A DNA stretch of 64,000 nucleotides from Cryptomeria japonica (GCF_030272615.1 NC_081415.1:104919796-104983795), one strand, 5' to 3'; shown: positions 1-12,283, counted from the stretch's first letter. The notes: generated by a model from the letters alone, not told the origin. Translations and numbers: made by a program.

Positions 1-1134
1 ATAGATCTTCATGTTTTAGAATAAGCCACTACATAGGTGGTACATAGTAGGTGAATAATGAAACAGCTAACGAAGCCAGTCTATAACCATTGTAACCTCC
101 AATATAGTGAGCAAATATCAAGAAAGATGCATCGGAAGGTGAAAGGATAGAACCCTTAATTAGAAGTAAACAAACATACCTTGAATATCCCACGACAGGC
201 ACAGCTTCCGGGAGAAAGGGAATGTTGCCAAACTCGAAAAAATCCATTCCTTCTAAATTTCCTCATTATTAACTATAAGGAGAGCAAGATCACATGTGTG
301 CCCAACGGCTTGCACCTCTGCCCTGTATTTAGTTGACAATTATGTTTGTGGACAAGCACAAAAGTTTGGTTTGGTACGACATGAGCAAGCTCACTATTTT
401 TGTCCAATTTACCCACTTTCATAGAACTTCTCCCAGTTGTGTTATAGACAAAAGCCAGTAAATACATTATTTTGCACTTACCACACTGGTGTTTCTCTTT
501 CATCTTGATCTAAAATTATCTCCTGTGTAGACGTTTGAGTTTTTGCATTACTTATGAGTGGAGGGAAATATATTTTCCCTTCATTCCATCCTGTGAATAT
601 ATGCCCCGCTTTCTTCTCACTGCAAAGCTGCCATGGAACATCCCAAATTTGATTCAGTTAACAAATATCATTACTAAGCTATAAAGAAAAATCAGTTTTC
701 AGTTTCAATCAAAGTCTATTAGAGAAGATTTTGTACGTACTTGATCTTTCTCCAACAAAGACTCCCTATCATTTCCACTAGTCTTTTAGTTTCAACATAG
801 CAAAGTAAATCACAATACCCAAGCCAAATTACTCGACTGCCAAATAGACTCATACAGTCAAATTAGTGAATCCGCATGTCATACAAAGTAATTATCTTTA
901 TGTTCCTGTCCATAGCTGTGCATACTGATGTCTTATGACAGGTTAACACAAAATCAAATTCCACCTATGCCATTAGAGTATTTGGATAGACAATTGAAAC
1001 AATTGAAACATACTAATGCTCGAAAATGCTTTCAGGGTGATTTATTTACCAAAGACTTGTGGACTAGTGGAATTCATATCTTTGCTACATGGTCCAGCTG
1101 CATACAGATTCCAAAACAATAAAACTCAATGAAT
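1..1134. other. Unassigned non-coding DNA
   Basis: No gene, LTR end or RNA gene could be recognised here. Open frames are short (the longest is about 75 codons) and match no family I know. The stretch is AT-rich and looks like old intergenic DNA. Confidence 0.4.
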
Positions 1135-1334
1135 CCATGGCAAATGACTTACTTCAAGACCCTGCACAAATTGTGATGTGGTGTCAATGATGTCAAAGAT
1201 GAAAAATGGGCAAAGTTTGCAGGAAAAATTACAAAACACTATCGCAGCAAAAAACTAAAAATAATCAAAATGGGATTTTAGGGCTGCATGATCTAGCCGT
1301 GTGCATATTATAATAAAATGAAGCTCACTGAAAC
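1135..1334. repeat. First unit of a ~200-bp tandem duplication
   Basis: The stretch beginning ccatggcaaatgacttac at 1135 recurs as ccatggcaagtgacttac at 2185, and similarity continues for about 115 bp. Once the 845-bp solo LTR and one target copy between them are discounted, the two units were about 200 bp apart. This indicates an older tandem duplication that was later split by the LTR insertion. Confidence 0.7.
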
Positions 1335-2179
1335 TGTTGGTTATAATTAGGGCTGGTGGATTCCAATTGCCTTGGGCAACATTGGAATCCGCCTCCTTAA
1401 TTTAGGGTCTGGCCCATTGCCTTTCGGTGCACACAAAAGGTTCCACGCTTCACTCAAACCCATTCGCCTCCTTGATAGGGCCGACCCTATCTCACTTCAC
1501 CTAAAAAGAAATTAAAATAAATAAAAGATTTAAATGCAAAGAAGGCCGACATAAAAAGGGAACATGACTCATATAAAGATGGCGTATACTTCTCAATATC
1601 TACATTCAGTTTTATGTATATGCAAGACATATTTGGTGAAGGCGAAATTAATGAAAGGGAAAACTGGTAACAGCGAACTCCAATAGAAGGTAGCAGATCT
1701 TGAACTAGGAGGTAGCGAACTTCACCCAATTAGCAGCAGATCTGTGATAGAAGACAGCGAACCCAATTAGCAGCAGATTTCCAATTGAAATGAGCGAACC
1801 ATTGAAGGACTTCATTGAAGGGCTGTAATCTACTCAAGGTGCTGTTACCCTAGCTACACTCAGAAATTCCAATGAGAAGGACTGCAAATCATAAACTCAT
1901 CAGCAACCTAATTGTGAAGTCTCCTATCTCTTATTTGTGACTGCAACCTCTATGCTCCAGATAAGTGTGTAATATTCAGTTTATAATCATAATCAGATCT
2001 GAGGATCCTTTGGCTGGGTTTTTCCTCCTAGGAGGTTTTCCCAGGGTAACTGTGTTTTGTCCTTGTGCATTTCATTTTCATTTCATGCTTAAGTCTGGAA
2101 AACTATGGATTAATTAACCTAGCTTAATCTAATTCTGATTTTTCTGAGTTTATACAATCTGAAAGTACTTAATTTAACA
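1335..2179 (+). mobile_element. Solo LTR, 845 bp
   Basis: The unit begins TGTTGG and ends TTAACA. It is flanked by a perfect 5-bp direct repeat GAAAC (1330-1334 and 2180-2184). No second copy, primer-binding site or coding region adjoins it, as expected after LTR-LTR recombination. Near the downstream end is ggctgggttttt followed by aggaggttttcccaggg, a phrase common at the 3' side of plant Copia LTRs, so plus orientation is likely. Inside (about 1670-1800) short repeats of the type tagcagcaga and agcgaac recur. Confidence 0.8.
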
Positions 2180-2184
2180 GAAAC

Positions 2185-2300
2185 CATGGCAAGTGACTTA
2201 CCTCAAGATTCTGCACAAATTGTCATTGTGTCAATGATGTCGATAAAGCAAAATGGGCAGAGATTGCTGGAAAAATTTACGAAACCCTACCATAGCAATT
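2185..2300. repeat. Second unit of the ~200-bp tandem duplication
   Basis: This copy matches 1135-1250 with scattered substitutions. On the plus strand it is open from an ATG at 2186 for 60 codons, while the first copy carries stops, so the frame is probably fortuitous. Just downstream a shorter motif (cagttgttgcttcaatctat near 2340) recurs near 2408, a further small duplication. Confidence 0.65.
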
Positions 2301-2900
2301 TTTTTCTAAAACCAGACGTACCAAAACCAATAACCCTGCAGTTGTTGCTTCAATCTATTGATGGTTGACAGGATTAGGGCTACTAAAATCTGAACCAATC
2401 TCCCTACAGTTGCTGTTTCAATCTATTTAGATTAAATGAAAAGTGGATATGTATTATCAAATTTTTAGGGCATGGAATTCACTCTAATTCGGAGATCTAC
2501 AACAAGAATTTTGCTGCACGAAAATATTAAATGCATTCAATGTGATTCAAAATTTGTTTCCAGACATGAGGTAACTACTCGGAATTTATTTCACAGGTTT
2601 TTTTTCCTGGTGTGAGAATACTGAATTCCGGTGGGCAATGCCCACACTATATAGCCTGTTGGCTAATGATTGGACTGTGGAAAACTCATGCCCATTATAA
2701 TTAAATATTTTAGTTAAATATAAAAATATTTAAATATAAATTTAACATGGTTAATAACTTAATAACTTAATACTATATAATGATATAATTTATATGCAAT
2801 CACTTTCTGACTAGCTATCATTGTGATGACACACTCCTTAGTGTAGAACAGACAATGTATGTGGTTTTTAACAGTGACCATTCTGCCCAAATGCTAGGCA
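2301..2900. other. Unassigned AT-rich DNA
   Basis: Nothing recognisable as a gene or an element end was seen. The part around 2690-2790 is a run of taaata-type sequence. Confidence 0.4.
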
Positions 2901-3245
2901 CTTTCTCAGAAATTGTGCTTGGAAGAATTATAGGGGTGTGTGGATTTGCCTTCTTTCAGGTGACCCCTAGCCAATGGCAATTTGCACAAATTGCAGCCTG
3001 ATCAGAGAGGGCAGATAAATGTTTAAAAAAATTACTGTGTGTTCCCAGTCTGCTCAATGCCCATTGTTTTGTTGTGATTTCTCTCACCCAAATCTGATCT
3101 GCTTTCTCAGAGTTGCTGCTTATAAAAATTATAGTTTGCATGGATTTGCATTTTTTTAGATGACTCCTAGCCAATAGCAGATTCAATGAATTGCAGCTGA
3201 ACTAGAGGGTGGGGAAGCTGATGAAAAATGTCTACCGTGTTCTGG
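2901..3245. repeat. Diverged ~201-bp tandem duplication
   Basis: The motif ctttctcaga at 2901 recurs at 3102. Collinear matches follow in both units: tggatttgc, then gtgac(c/t)cctagccaat(g/a)gca, then an aattgcagc block and an agagggcag/agagggtgg block. Both copies are non-coding and considerably diverged. Confidence 0.65.
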
Positions 3246-3611
3246 CAATTTGAAAAACTCGTAATTATTTTTTTATGGGGGTCAGCTAAACCTGCAAGCT
3301 GTAGTTGGGGATGGGTAGTGGGCATCTCACCCTTGCCCTTGAAACTAGGGGTTCTGTGGGGAGCATTATTTCTTCCAACTACCTTTTATCTTGGGTTTTG
3401 ATTTTACGTTGTTATTAATGCTTGCTTGTCCAAGCATTCTGTAGATTTGCATGTCATTTTTAAGGCCTGGACTAAAGACCATGTACTGTCTACATCTGAC
3501 AAGGATAATATTCATTCAAAATTGCTTGTTTGTGACGTGGGAAAAATGGATCTTCAAAAGGCATGTTTATTTCTTGACTATTGTTTAGTGAAGGTTTAAC
3601 TCAGTGAGGAG
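3246..3611. other. Unassigned DNA
   Basis: No gene, terminal repeat or promoter-like signal could be supported. Confidence 0.35.
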
Positions 3612-5829
3612 TGTTGGAAATGTTGTCATTGATGTCAAAGGCAATCAGTGGAAAAAGTGAAGTTGTGCTATTGATGTAAAAAGTAAGAAGACAATGTTAT
3701 GTACAAGACTGTCATCAATGTCAAAGGTGAGAAAACAAGCTATACCTGTGACTTACATTATAAGGCAGCGAATTTATTAAAGAATGGTAAACAAAGACAA
3801 AGACTTCATATTAACCTAAGATGCATACAAGACAGTAAAAGTAAACAGATAAAGCGAGTGGAAAAGACATAAAAGAATAGTGGCTATATGAGAAACCATA
3901 AGTAGCGAATGGCACAAACACGATCATTGTTTGCTAAGGACATGAATAATATGATCAATAATCAACAATATTGAGGATAAATATTTGATGTGATATATTG
4001 TACTTGATATTTGAAACCTTGGACTCGTATTATCGGGTTAATTAGAATCGATTATATCTTGATTGGAAATAACGAAAGACTATCGGCAAGAGTGCCTAAA
4101 GAGGTCCTGAGAATAAAACACTGGAGTTTATATTAATATCTAGGCAGAACTATTGTGAAGAGCGGCTTCAGTTCGTGGACAGAAAAGATTGATAAAATAT
4201 AAGGAACTGAGATAAAGATAATATGCAGCGTTTAAGTGGTAGAAAGTTTATACAAAATTAAGAGAACGACTTTGGATAAATAAGAGTAGACTTGGGTAAA
4301 GACAGATGTGTTGCACAGCGATTTCTCTTATTTCATGCTGAAGACAGCAATCAGATTACAATGGTTGATTGAAGGGGTGACGTGGATCACTATGTAAACA
4401 ACTTTGAAGCATCAAAGAATCTGAAAGTCTGCGTGGAATACAAGAATCAGATTGTGTTATATGAGCATAATCTTAAAGGAAGCAGCGACTTCATGAGGAA
4501 TATCTATTTTGAGATTAGTGAAGACGGTCAAATTTGAAAGATGGTGATGGGCAAAAATTATAGAAGCAGCAACTACAATCAAGTTCGATTAAGATGATAG
4601 CAGCAAACTAATATAATTCCAAAGTCAGCGACTTATTTGAAATGGCCCGATCTCATATTAGATATAGCAAAGAAAAGAACCATCTATGTGTTGTCGACTT
4701 AATCAAAGATGATAGGTTGCTACAGCGACTTAATATGAGAAGTAGTTCAGTCTAGTAAAGGTGACTATTAATGCCCAAGACAAAGGATCGATTCAATTCA
4801 AATATGGTCGAATTATCGTATAACCGACTTGCTAGCATGCACCGGTGAATAACTAAAATGGCAATTACAAAGATTAAAAGAATAATGATAATAAGCCTCA
4901 ATATGTGGCGGCAATGATTACAAACAGAAATGTGAAGGTTCGTAAGACTCCAACTTGGAGTTGTGACTAAAGATGGTTGATTCTATTCAAGGAAGTCAAC
5001 TTCATATATGTTGACTTTATTGAGTTCACAGCAGCGATCAAGAATGAAAATTAAAGGACATCGATTTACCATGGGTTGAGTCACAATACTGTCAACTTCT
5101 TCTATGGCAGCAACATTACCAAGGCGGAATTAATTATCATGAAGAAGAATTGATTTCTTTATTAGAAAATGTAGGCGACTAAACTGAATACTTCATGAAG
5201 CAGTGGTTAATTAAATACAATCAGGTAAAGCAATGTTAACATGGCAAGTTAAACTCAGCACCTAGTCAAAGATGTGATGACTTAAGTAATTTGTTAGCCG
5301 ACTAAGATCAATTACGTAGTTTATATGCTGGTGAATTTCATTAAAAAAGACAGGATTCAAATAACAAAGTATAATGGCTTGATCTCAGATTGCATGTCTA
5401 ATTAGTGGTTCGATAAAGATGATATGGTCAGCAAAAGAGGAGACAGCGACTCTATTGGAATGACGAAAGATTTGTATTAAAGTACAAACAAACATAAAAA
5501 GTATATAAAGTGACAAGGTGCGATTTGAAAGATATAATTAATAAACAGATGCAATTTGTTAAAGGAAAGATTAAAGTCAATGATATCGATTTACAAAAGG
5601 CAGCTTTTAATTAGCAAGGAATGCGACTTGTTTAGTGAAACTCTCTTGGAGAAAACTCTTCAATTATGAAGAGGTGTGACTTTTGACATAAAATGTATAT
5701 CTTGGTAGGAATAAATGGAGATGGAAAATAGGAGTGATGATGTGTGTGGTATGTGTGTAGAGTATGGAATAAAAAAAATAAAAAAATCCTTGAGATGTAA
5801 GTGTGTGCAGTACATGAGAAGAACTTTAT

Positions 5830-6040
5830 ATCAGATTTATGAAGATTTTACGAAGGCCTTATGAACAGATTTATGAAGACTTTATGAACAGATTTGTGAA
5901 GATTCTATGAGCATATTGGTGGAGACTTTATGAGGCAGATTTTAGTAGACTTATGAAGCGTGTTGGAGCAGACTTATAGGACATACAAAATAGAGTATTA
6001 TGAGGAGAAGTATGAACAGATTTATAGAGTTTAGTGAAGA
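5830..6040. repeat. Short degenerate tandem repeat (agatttatgaagactt type)
   Basis: Units resembling cagatttatgaagacttta, with spellings such as cagatttgtgaagattcta and cagattttagtagactta, follow one another about every 20-40 bp. It lies within the LTR-like region. Confidence 0.5.
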
Positions 6041-6172
6041 TATTTTAATCAGTTTTGTCACAGATTTATTGGCAACATTATAACAGTTTGTAGAAGGAAG
6101 TTTGAGAAGAATAGAATCCATCATCTGTTGTAGAAGCAACATTGTCAAGGTGGAAAATCAGATTTATGTGAA

Positions 6173-6331
6173 GTGGGTTGGTGCTCACGTATTCTGAAGT
6201 GGGAGTTGGTGCTTCCAGTGGGTTGCTGCTCACAAAATCCATATTTGGGAGTTGGTGCTCACAAAATCAGATTTGGGAGTTGGTGCTTCCAATGGGTTGG
6301 TGCTCACAAATAAACTTAGGGGTTGGTGCCT
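6173..6331. repeat. Minisatellite of gggagttggtgct units
   Basis: The phrases gggttggtgctcacaaa and gggagttggtgcttcca alternate at least six times. The array sits just upstream of the 3'-LTR-like phrase and is probably part of the LTR-like element that contains it. The 64-codon plus frame over it is a repeat artefact. Confidence 0.7.
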
Positions 6332-6480
6332 ACGGACATTGTAAAAAAGGATATTCATATAAAAAGAATTGATTTGTCGTGGTTTTCTCCTGTAAGGGTT
6401 TTCATGTATATATCTTGTGTTCTAATTGTGTTCATAATAGTTTGATCTCATGTGAATGGTAATATGCAATGAATATGTTA

Positions 6481-7222
6481 ATGAGATGAGTTATATACTT
6501 GTGATTGAAGTTGAAAAGTTTAAATTGGTTGTTTAAATTTTGGAACCATGGGGCTTCAGCTTTGCAGGAAGATGAATTTCTTGTTCCACTTGTGAAATTC
6601 TAATGTGTGGTTTATTTGCACACGGTCTATGTGCATTTTGCAACCAATAGAAGACGTTCTTGCAGAAATGTGGTTCATTTGATCAAAAGATGAATTTCTC
6701 GTTCCAATGCTATGGGAGACACCATCGATTTAAGCGATAAGCCTATTGGTCTCAGCGTGCATTTGCGCAAGTATCTATCAATTTATAACAAATGTGGTAC
6801 AGGGTTGTCGTAGAAATTGATGGGATTTTGTATTGAACTGGTTGTTGTGTGTTGTTTTGTTGGCATTATCTACTTGATGAGGGAATGCAATCCTTTACAT
6901 TGTGATTTTAGGCATTATTGGCAGCCCATTATCCGCTCTGCTCAAGTCGGTATGGAGTGCGCTAGCTGTTATTTCTATAACTGGTGAGTTTTTTCCTAGT
7001 CTACAACCTTTTCATACCATTTATGCCCTACAAGGATGGATGGCATTGTGAAAGTTCTTCATTTGGAGGAAGGGGGTTTGTATACCATAAGCGGGCAGAT
7101 GATATACTTAAAACCCTTTGAAATGATTTTGTTAACTTTCGAGTTGTTTCTTTGATGGTTAGGGTTTCAAGGATTTGGGATCTCCAAGGTTAGGGTTTTC
7201 AAACCCCAAGGATTATGGCTAG
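6481..7222. other. Unassigned DNA
   Basis: No gene or mobile-element end could be supported. The last 100 bases contain several tagggtttt phrases of the telomere-like type common in plant DNA. Confidence 0.35.
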
Positions 7223-7686
7223 GGTTTTGTTGTGACGTTTTCACACATCGCCCCATTAAAATGGGGACCCCCTCTTTTTTGCTCGGTTTTGCCTGTTTCT
7301 CTCTCTGCTTTTTTTAGGGTTTTGGATAGGTGAGTGAGTCGTCTGGACTAGGGTTAAGCCTTAGGGTTTCTATTTAGATGTTTTCAAGCCAGAGTCCAGT
7401 CAATTTTGAAGGGGATTGTTGAGCATCCTCGCATAGGTTGCAATTTTGAAATGGGGTGAATCTGTCAGGAGGTCAAATGAATCTGTCTAGGTTCAGCCGG
7501 AATTTTGAATGCAAGTCCAAATTTTGCCTAAGTGTTAATGATGGAATTTTGAAATTTTGTTTGAGTGATTTTGACCAAATTTTGGAAATTTTGATAATTG
7601 ATCCCAGGCATTGGAAATAGCTTAATTTTACCTTGTGAAGTGACTGAGGTCCTAAAATCTTGATATTTTAGCCTGTGGAAGCAAAA

Positions 7687-9446
7687 TCGCTCCTGTCCCT
7701 CAGCCAAGGACCAGGGCGAAAATGATATTTTATGCATCTTGGTTATTAATTTATTTCATTTGTCTTGTGTAGGGTTGCCAGGAGATGCAGTTGAACAAGA
7801 ATCGAAAGATTTAGAAGATTTTTGAGACTCAAAATGGCGAATTTTGAAGTTTAAGGTCAAATCGCTCCTGTCCCTCAGTCAGGGACCAGGGCGAAATGAC
7901 TTACTTAGACCATTTTGACCTCATTTTGATCAAGTTGAAGCATCAAGGACGTAATGGAAGGTGAAATCAACATGATGGAATGCCAGGATTTAGCCGTTTG
8001 CAATAAAAAGTTGAACATTTGCCCTCAAGGACAAAAATCGCTCCTGTCCCTCACTGAAGGACCGGAGCTTGAAATCCAAAATTGCCTTGTCCTTGAAAGA
8101 TTTGAACGATTTCGCGATTTGAGAAGAACGAGGGAGGTACATTTTAGTCATTGAATATAATTTGGTTGCACCTCGAAGGGGAAAATTGGCCCTAGAAGCA
8201 AAATCGCTCCTGTCCCTCTGCCAGGGACCAGGGCGAATTTCAATGATAGCTCCCGTCCCTCTCTCAGGGACCAGAGCGATTTTCTTATAAGACAAGTTTT
8301 GGCGAAGTGAAATGAGTTTTTTAAGTTTGAGGCAAGTAAAAGGAGGCATAACGAATCTATTGAATATAATTTTGAAGAGTGCAAAACACCAGTGAAGCCT
8401 ATTTTTGTCCTAGGCGCTCCTGTCCCTCTCCAAGGGACCAGAGCGATTTCTTCCTAGGACAAATTTCTCACCAATTTGAAGCAAATTCCATGTCAAAGAT
8501 GAGTGAAGGGGAGCATAGCGGATCCATTGAAGATAGTTTTAAACGTTGGCAAAGAATGATTGAGCCTACAAATGAAAGTTCGCTCCTGTCCTTTAGTCAA
8601 GGACCAGGGCGAAATCTTGGTTATTTAGACTTCCCCTTCGAATTTTAATAAATCCAGGCCAAGGTACAAGGGGGCGATGATGTTTGGAACGCTTCGAAGA
8701 AGAACAAAGTTGCAAGGACCATGAAAAGTGATGAAATTACCCAAGTTCGCTCCTGTCCCTCTCCTAGGGACCAGAGCGAAATGTCCAAGTATACTTAATT
8801 TTGAGATGTCACTTCCATTTCAAACGTTCAAGAAGGAGTAAGAGACACCATTTTATACTTTGAAGACAATCGAAAGTTGATAAGAACAAGGATTAGCCCA
8901 AGGAACAAAGGTTCGCTCCTGTCCTTCAGTCAAGGACCAGAGCGATTTCTATGAAGACCATCATCCCTTCCAAAAAACCACGCCAAGGCAAAGTTATACA
9001 AGATCGAATATGTCCTTGGAAGGATGATGGACAAGGAACCAAACGTCAAAAGGTGACTAGCTTAAGCAAAGATGCAAGTTCGCTCCTGTCCTTCAGTCAA
9101 GGACCAGGGCGATTTCTACTAAACTGGTCATTTCCTTCAAAAAATTACGTCAGGGCAAGGTTACACAAGGTTGAAAATATCTTTAAGAAGATGATGAATG
9201 AGAGGTTAACGACAAAAGGTTGGCAAATTTGAGCTAAATGCAAGGTTCGCTCCTGTCCTTCAGTCAAGGACCAGCGCGATAATGGTTCTAAGAGGCATTC
9301 ATTTACAAAATAGAATCGATCAAGCATCAAGTTACGAATGAAGATCCCAGTTTGGACGTAGGAGATGAAGTTTCAAATGTGAAAAATGCAAGATGGAGGA
9401 CCTAAATGTATAATCGCTCCTGTCCCTCTCCCAGGGACCAGAGCGA
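7687..9446 (+). repeat. Array of 12 dyads, 33 bp each, mostly 166-167 bp apart
   Basis: Twelve copies begin at 7687, 7862, 8038, 8204, 8247, 8414, 8580, 8747, 8913, 9080, 9247 and 9414. The pattern is TCGCTCCTGTCCCT, a 5-nt loop, then AGGGACCAGAGCGA. The arms can pair over 12 of 14 positions, with a constant internal CT/AC mismatch. From 8247 on, every step is 166 or 167 bp. The sequence between dyads is related from unit to unit (for example after copies 9 and 10, both with a cttc-caaaaaa block then gcaa-gttacacaag) but far more diverged than the dyads. This is therefore a tandem repeat of about 167 bp in which the dyad is the best-kept part. Confidence 0.9.
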
Positions 9447-9783
9447 TGTGGTTTGTATCCCTTACATCTCTCATGTTTTGGTGCCAATAAATGTTGAAAT
9501 ACATTAAATGCTAAAATTCGATAAAAACTTTGAATTATTTGATTAAAATGGCATTTGAAAAATAGCGCATAAGGCATTTAATAATTGATTGGGCCTTTTT
9601 AAAAATCGAAATTATTAAATACAAAGGCATTTAAATTGATTAATTATTAAATTAAATAAAAAGGGAGAGCGCTTGGGGTTATATTTTTATATTTTTATAA
9701 AGTCGGCCTCCCTTTTATTTAAATTTGCTTATTATTTGCCTTATTTCTAAAAGTCGGCCTTTGTGAAAATAAAGAGGTAAGCG

Positions 9784-9792
9784 CCTATATAG
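9784..9792 (+). promoter_or_regulatory. Candidate TATA box in solo LTR
   Basis: The sequence cctatatag is followed by a non-coding leader-like stretch rich in ggagcgaa phrases. It is a plausible LTR core promoter; there is no evidence for the start site itself. Confidence 0.35.
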
Positions 9793-10820
9793 TGGAGCTG
9801 TGTTTAGCGATTCTAATCCATCATTCATCCACTCACACAAGTGCGATTTGGAGAAGAACAACAAGGTGCGAAATCTGGTCTAAGGAGGAGCGAATTTAGT
9901 TGAAGACTAAAGGAGGAGCGAATTTTCCTCAAAGCGTTGAAGGCTAGAGGTGGTGAAGTTGATAGAAGAAGCACATTTTGAGGACTTTGATCCACATTTT
10001 GCCTAGCAAACTTGCTTAATTTTGCATCTTTTCTTAGATTTAGTTCTCAAGTGGAGGTATGGCGAGATTCTCCTAGTCTCAATTTTCAATTTTCAATTTT
10101 CAATTTCAAGTGGCTTAGTTAAATTTAGGAAATGATAATTCAAAGATTTATCATGAGGTTTCCTAATTTAAAACTTAAATCCTCTTTCTAGTCTATATTT
10201 CCACGTTGCAAAACATGTTACTAATTTTGAAATGTTGTGTAGGTATCAAGATGGCGACTCCCAAACTCGAAGGATCTACAAGTCGGAAGGCTCTCATCAA
10301 GGAAAATCAAGCCAGATCAAGGACGGTCTCCTCCGGGACGATCAAGCAAGGACAAGGGCGACCTTCTCCAATCCAGTATTACAAGGCGAGGTACATCATC
10401 ATCCTGCACATCAAGGACACAAGAAGTTAGAACAAGGGTTCGTTGAAGAAGCAGATAGTTCCAGATGAATTAATTAAAGCTAGCTTCTCAACAACACCAA
10501 GTTGAATATTTACCAAGTTACAAGTGTCAGACGAGGTGGCATCCTAGTCATCACTTCTCCAGTCAGTGTGGTCCACCTCAGCATGTCCAGATTCAATGTA
10601 CCTAACTCATGGAAGGTGGCACAAACTCCGATGTACCTACCCCGGCTATTCATTGGTCGATTTTTCTAGAGAGGACATGTGTCCAAGCAATACAATTTTA
10701 TCATTGGTCAAGCATTAAATGTTATGTAATGGTTGTAACAAACCCTAATTAGGGTTTTCATTGTAAAATCTTGGCCATTGATCTCGAATTGATCTAAGCC
10801 ATCGAATTGTATTGAGGGCA

Positions 10821-10830
10821 CTATATAAGC
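10821..10830 (+). promoter_or_regulatory. Second candidate TATA box in solo LTR
   Basis: The sequence ctatataagc lies about 870 bp before the LTR end and is followed by tagtta-rich leader-like sequence. Which of the two sites was used cannot be told from the sequence. Confidence 0.35.
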
Positions 10831-11701
10831 CCTGGCATTTCATTTTGTAAAGGCAATTAGCAATAGTTAGATAATAGTTAGAGAGTTGAAAATAGTTAGA
10901 AGATAGAAATAGAATAGTAACTAGAGTAGAGTAGAGAGAGAAGGCAAAGATTGTTGCCAAGATGTTGTTGTAAAAGACTTGTAACTTCATTGAAGAAATG
11001 GTGAAATTTATGGGTCGATTCGACAATTTGCATGGTCTTTATACTTCTCATATTTGATTTCATGTTATTAGATGAGTGGAAGAAATGTGCTTGATTGATG
11101 GTGGAATTCGTATATCCATACTACTAGCAGTTTGTTGATTGCAGACTTGCCTTGTGTAGTCAACTGGAATCATTCAGCTTAAGCTTAACTTCAATTGTCG
11201 CTTCTTCATTGATATGCATCAACCTAATGGTGTCTATGCCTGCAGTGATGATTTGAACATCATAAAGCTTTCCTTCGAAGATCGCACTAGCCTTGTGGAG
11301 ATGATCCTGCGATGTCAAAACAAGACCTAGTTAGAATTTCACCAAAGATCAATCATTGCTCCTACATTCCTTAGTATTAGGATTAGATTCTTTCCTCACC
11401 CTCCTCTTTTTTCTTTTTTTCAAGTCAAAGTTAGTAAAATCCTGTGTCCAGCAATATTCAAAGCAAATCAGAAGTTCAGGCATCAAAATGTAAGTCCCCT
11501 TGTGATTCCAGCAAATCACATCATACCACAAAGAGCTTATCCACACGTAGAGACCCTACATACAAGAACCTTGGAGTCATCCTCATTGATCATTTTTCGC
11601 GATATCTTCAGCAATCAGAGGCTTTATTCAAGAGAGGATAAGGTACCCTTAGGTATTTTATTCTGTGTTTGATAGTGTACAAAATACACGTCAACAGGTT
11701 T

Positions 11702-12283
11702 TAAGGGATTATAATGTCAAACTCGAAGGACTAGCATTAGTTTTTTAAGGGTTTATTTGAAAGTAATTATGTCTTTATCAGTTAAATAAACATCTTTTGT
11801 GCTGATTTTTTAAATCTATGGCTGTTTGTAATATGATATTGTTATAATTATTAATACCTATTGTTAGAGCCCTATTTTATTGTCTTCACATAGATATATT
11901 GTGAACCCAGTTGAGGGCTTTTGTTGGTTACCTCTTATGCAGGATTTATCAGCTTTCTAGGTAGGTGTGAAAAATTGTTTTCACCTATCATAATGGTCCT
12001 CTGCTCTCTGCAACTCCCATTGATGCTCATGTGGTCAAAACAAGTGACTGTAAGTAATCGATCACTAATAATTTTAAGTTTATTTTAGTTGTTACCTCAC
12101 ACAACTCATAGATCACATAGCAACTGACAGTCGAATCCACAGCTTTTAGAAAACTCTGAAAATTTAACATGTTTGAAATTATATAGTTAATAATAATCAA
12201 GGAATTTTTTTTATAGAATATGTCTAAATAATTATTCTGATGCTTTTTGTTTGTTGTGCTTCTACTTATTACTTGTAATATAG
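11702..12283. other. Unassigned DNA upstream of the lyase fragment
   Basis: This contains no recognised gene or element end. Its last 40 bases are T-rich and end in tatag, a plausible splice acceptor for the lyase exon that follows. It may therefore be old intron sequence of that gene. Confidence 0.35.

Larger units (their letters stand above)
3612..6480 (+). mobile_element. Decayed large LTR-like region, Copia style
   Basis: The region starts TGTTGGAAATGTTGTCATTG, a typical opening of plant Copia-type LTRs. Near 6379-6425 it has gtggttttctcctgtaaggg followed by ttttcatgtatatatcttgtg, a phrase usual near the 3' end of such LTRs. No coding frame longer than about 65 codons occurs in it. The exact right edge and a target duplication (aggag precedes the left edge) could not be found, so the end given is approximate. 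GCGAC-type motifs recur throughout the body (see findings). Confidence 0.45.
7228..11696 (+). mobile_element. Solo LTR, 4.47 kb, Gypsy style
   Basis: The unit begins TGTTGTGACG and ends CACGTCAACA. A perfect 5-bp direct repeat GGTTT flanks it (7223-7227 and 11697-11701). No primer-binding site, polypurine tract or coding region adjoins, so this is a solo LTR left by recombination. It contains a periodic array of 33-bp dyads (7687-9446), two TATA-like sites and an AT-rich block (9590-9760). Plus orientation is preferred because the TATA-like sites are followed by leader-like sequence, but this is inference. The LTR is much longer than usual and encodes no convincing protein. Confidence 0.85.

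Noticed and set aside
29-503. Two minus-strand frames of 72-76 codons at the left edge as host gene exons
   Set aside because: There is no family resemblance and no consistent splice structure. The second frame is not supported by any conserved motif.
7687-9446. CRISPR-like array (33-bp dyad repeats with regular spacers)
   Set aside because: The spacers are about 133 bp and mutually related, the setting is plant LTR DNA, and there are no cas genes. It is a diverged tandem repeat inside a solo LTR.
10206-10468. Overlapping plus-strand frames in the solo LTR as an LTR-encoded protein
   Set aside because: They are short (74-78 codons), in two overlapping phases, have no motif, and have no second LTR copy to compare with.
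7228-11696. Minus orientation of the 4.47-kb solo LTR (end reads TGTTGACGTGTATTTTG on that strand)
   Set aside because: It cannot be excluded, since both ends are TG...CA. Plus was preferred because the TATA-like sites are followed by leader-like sequence.
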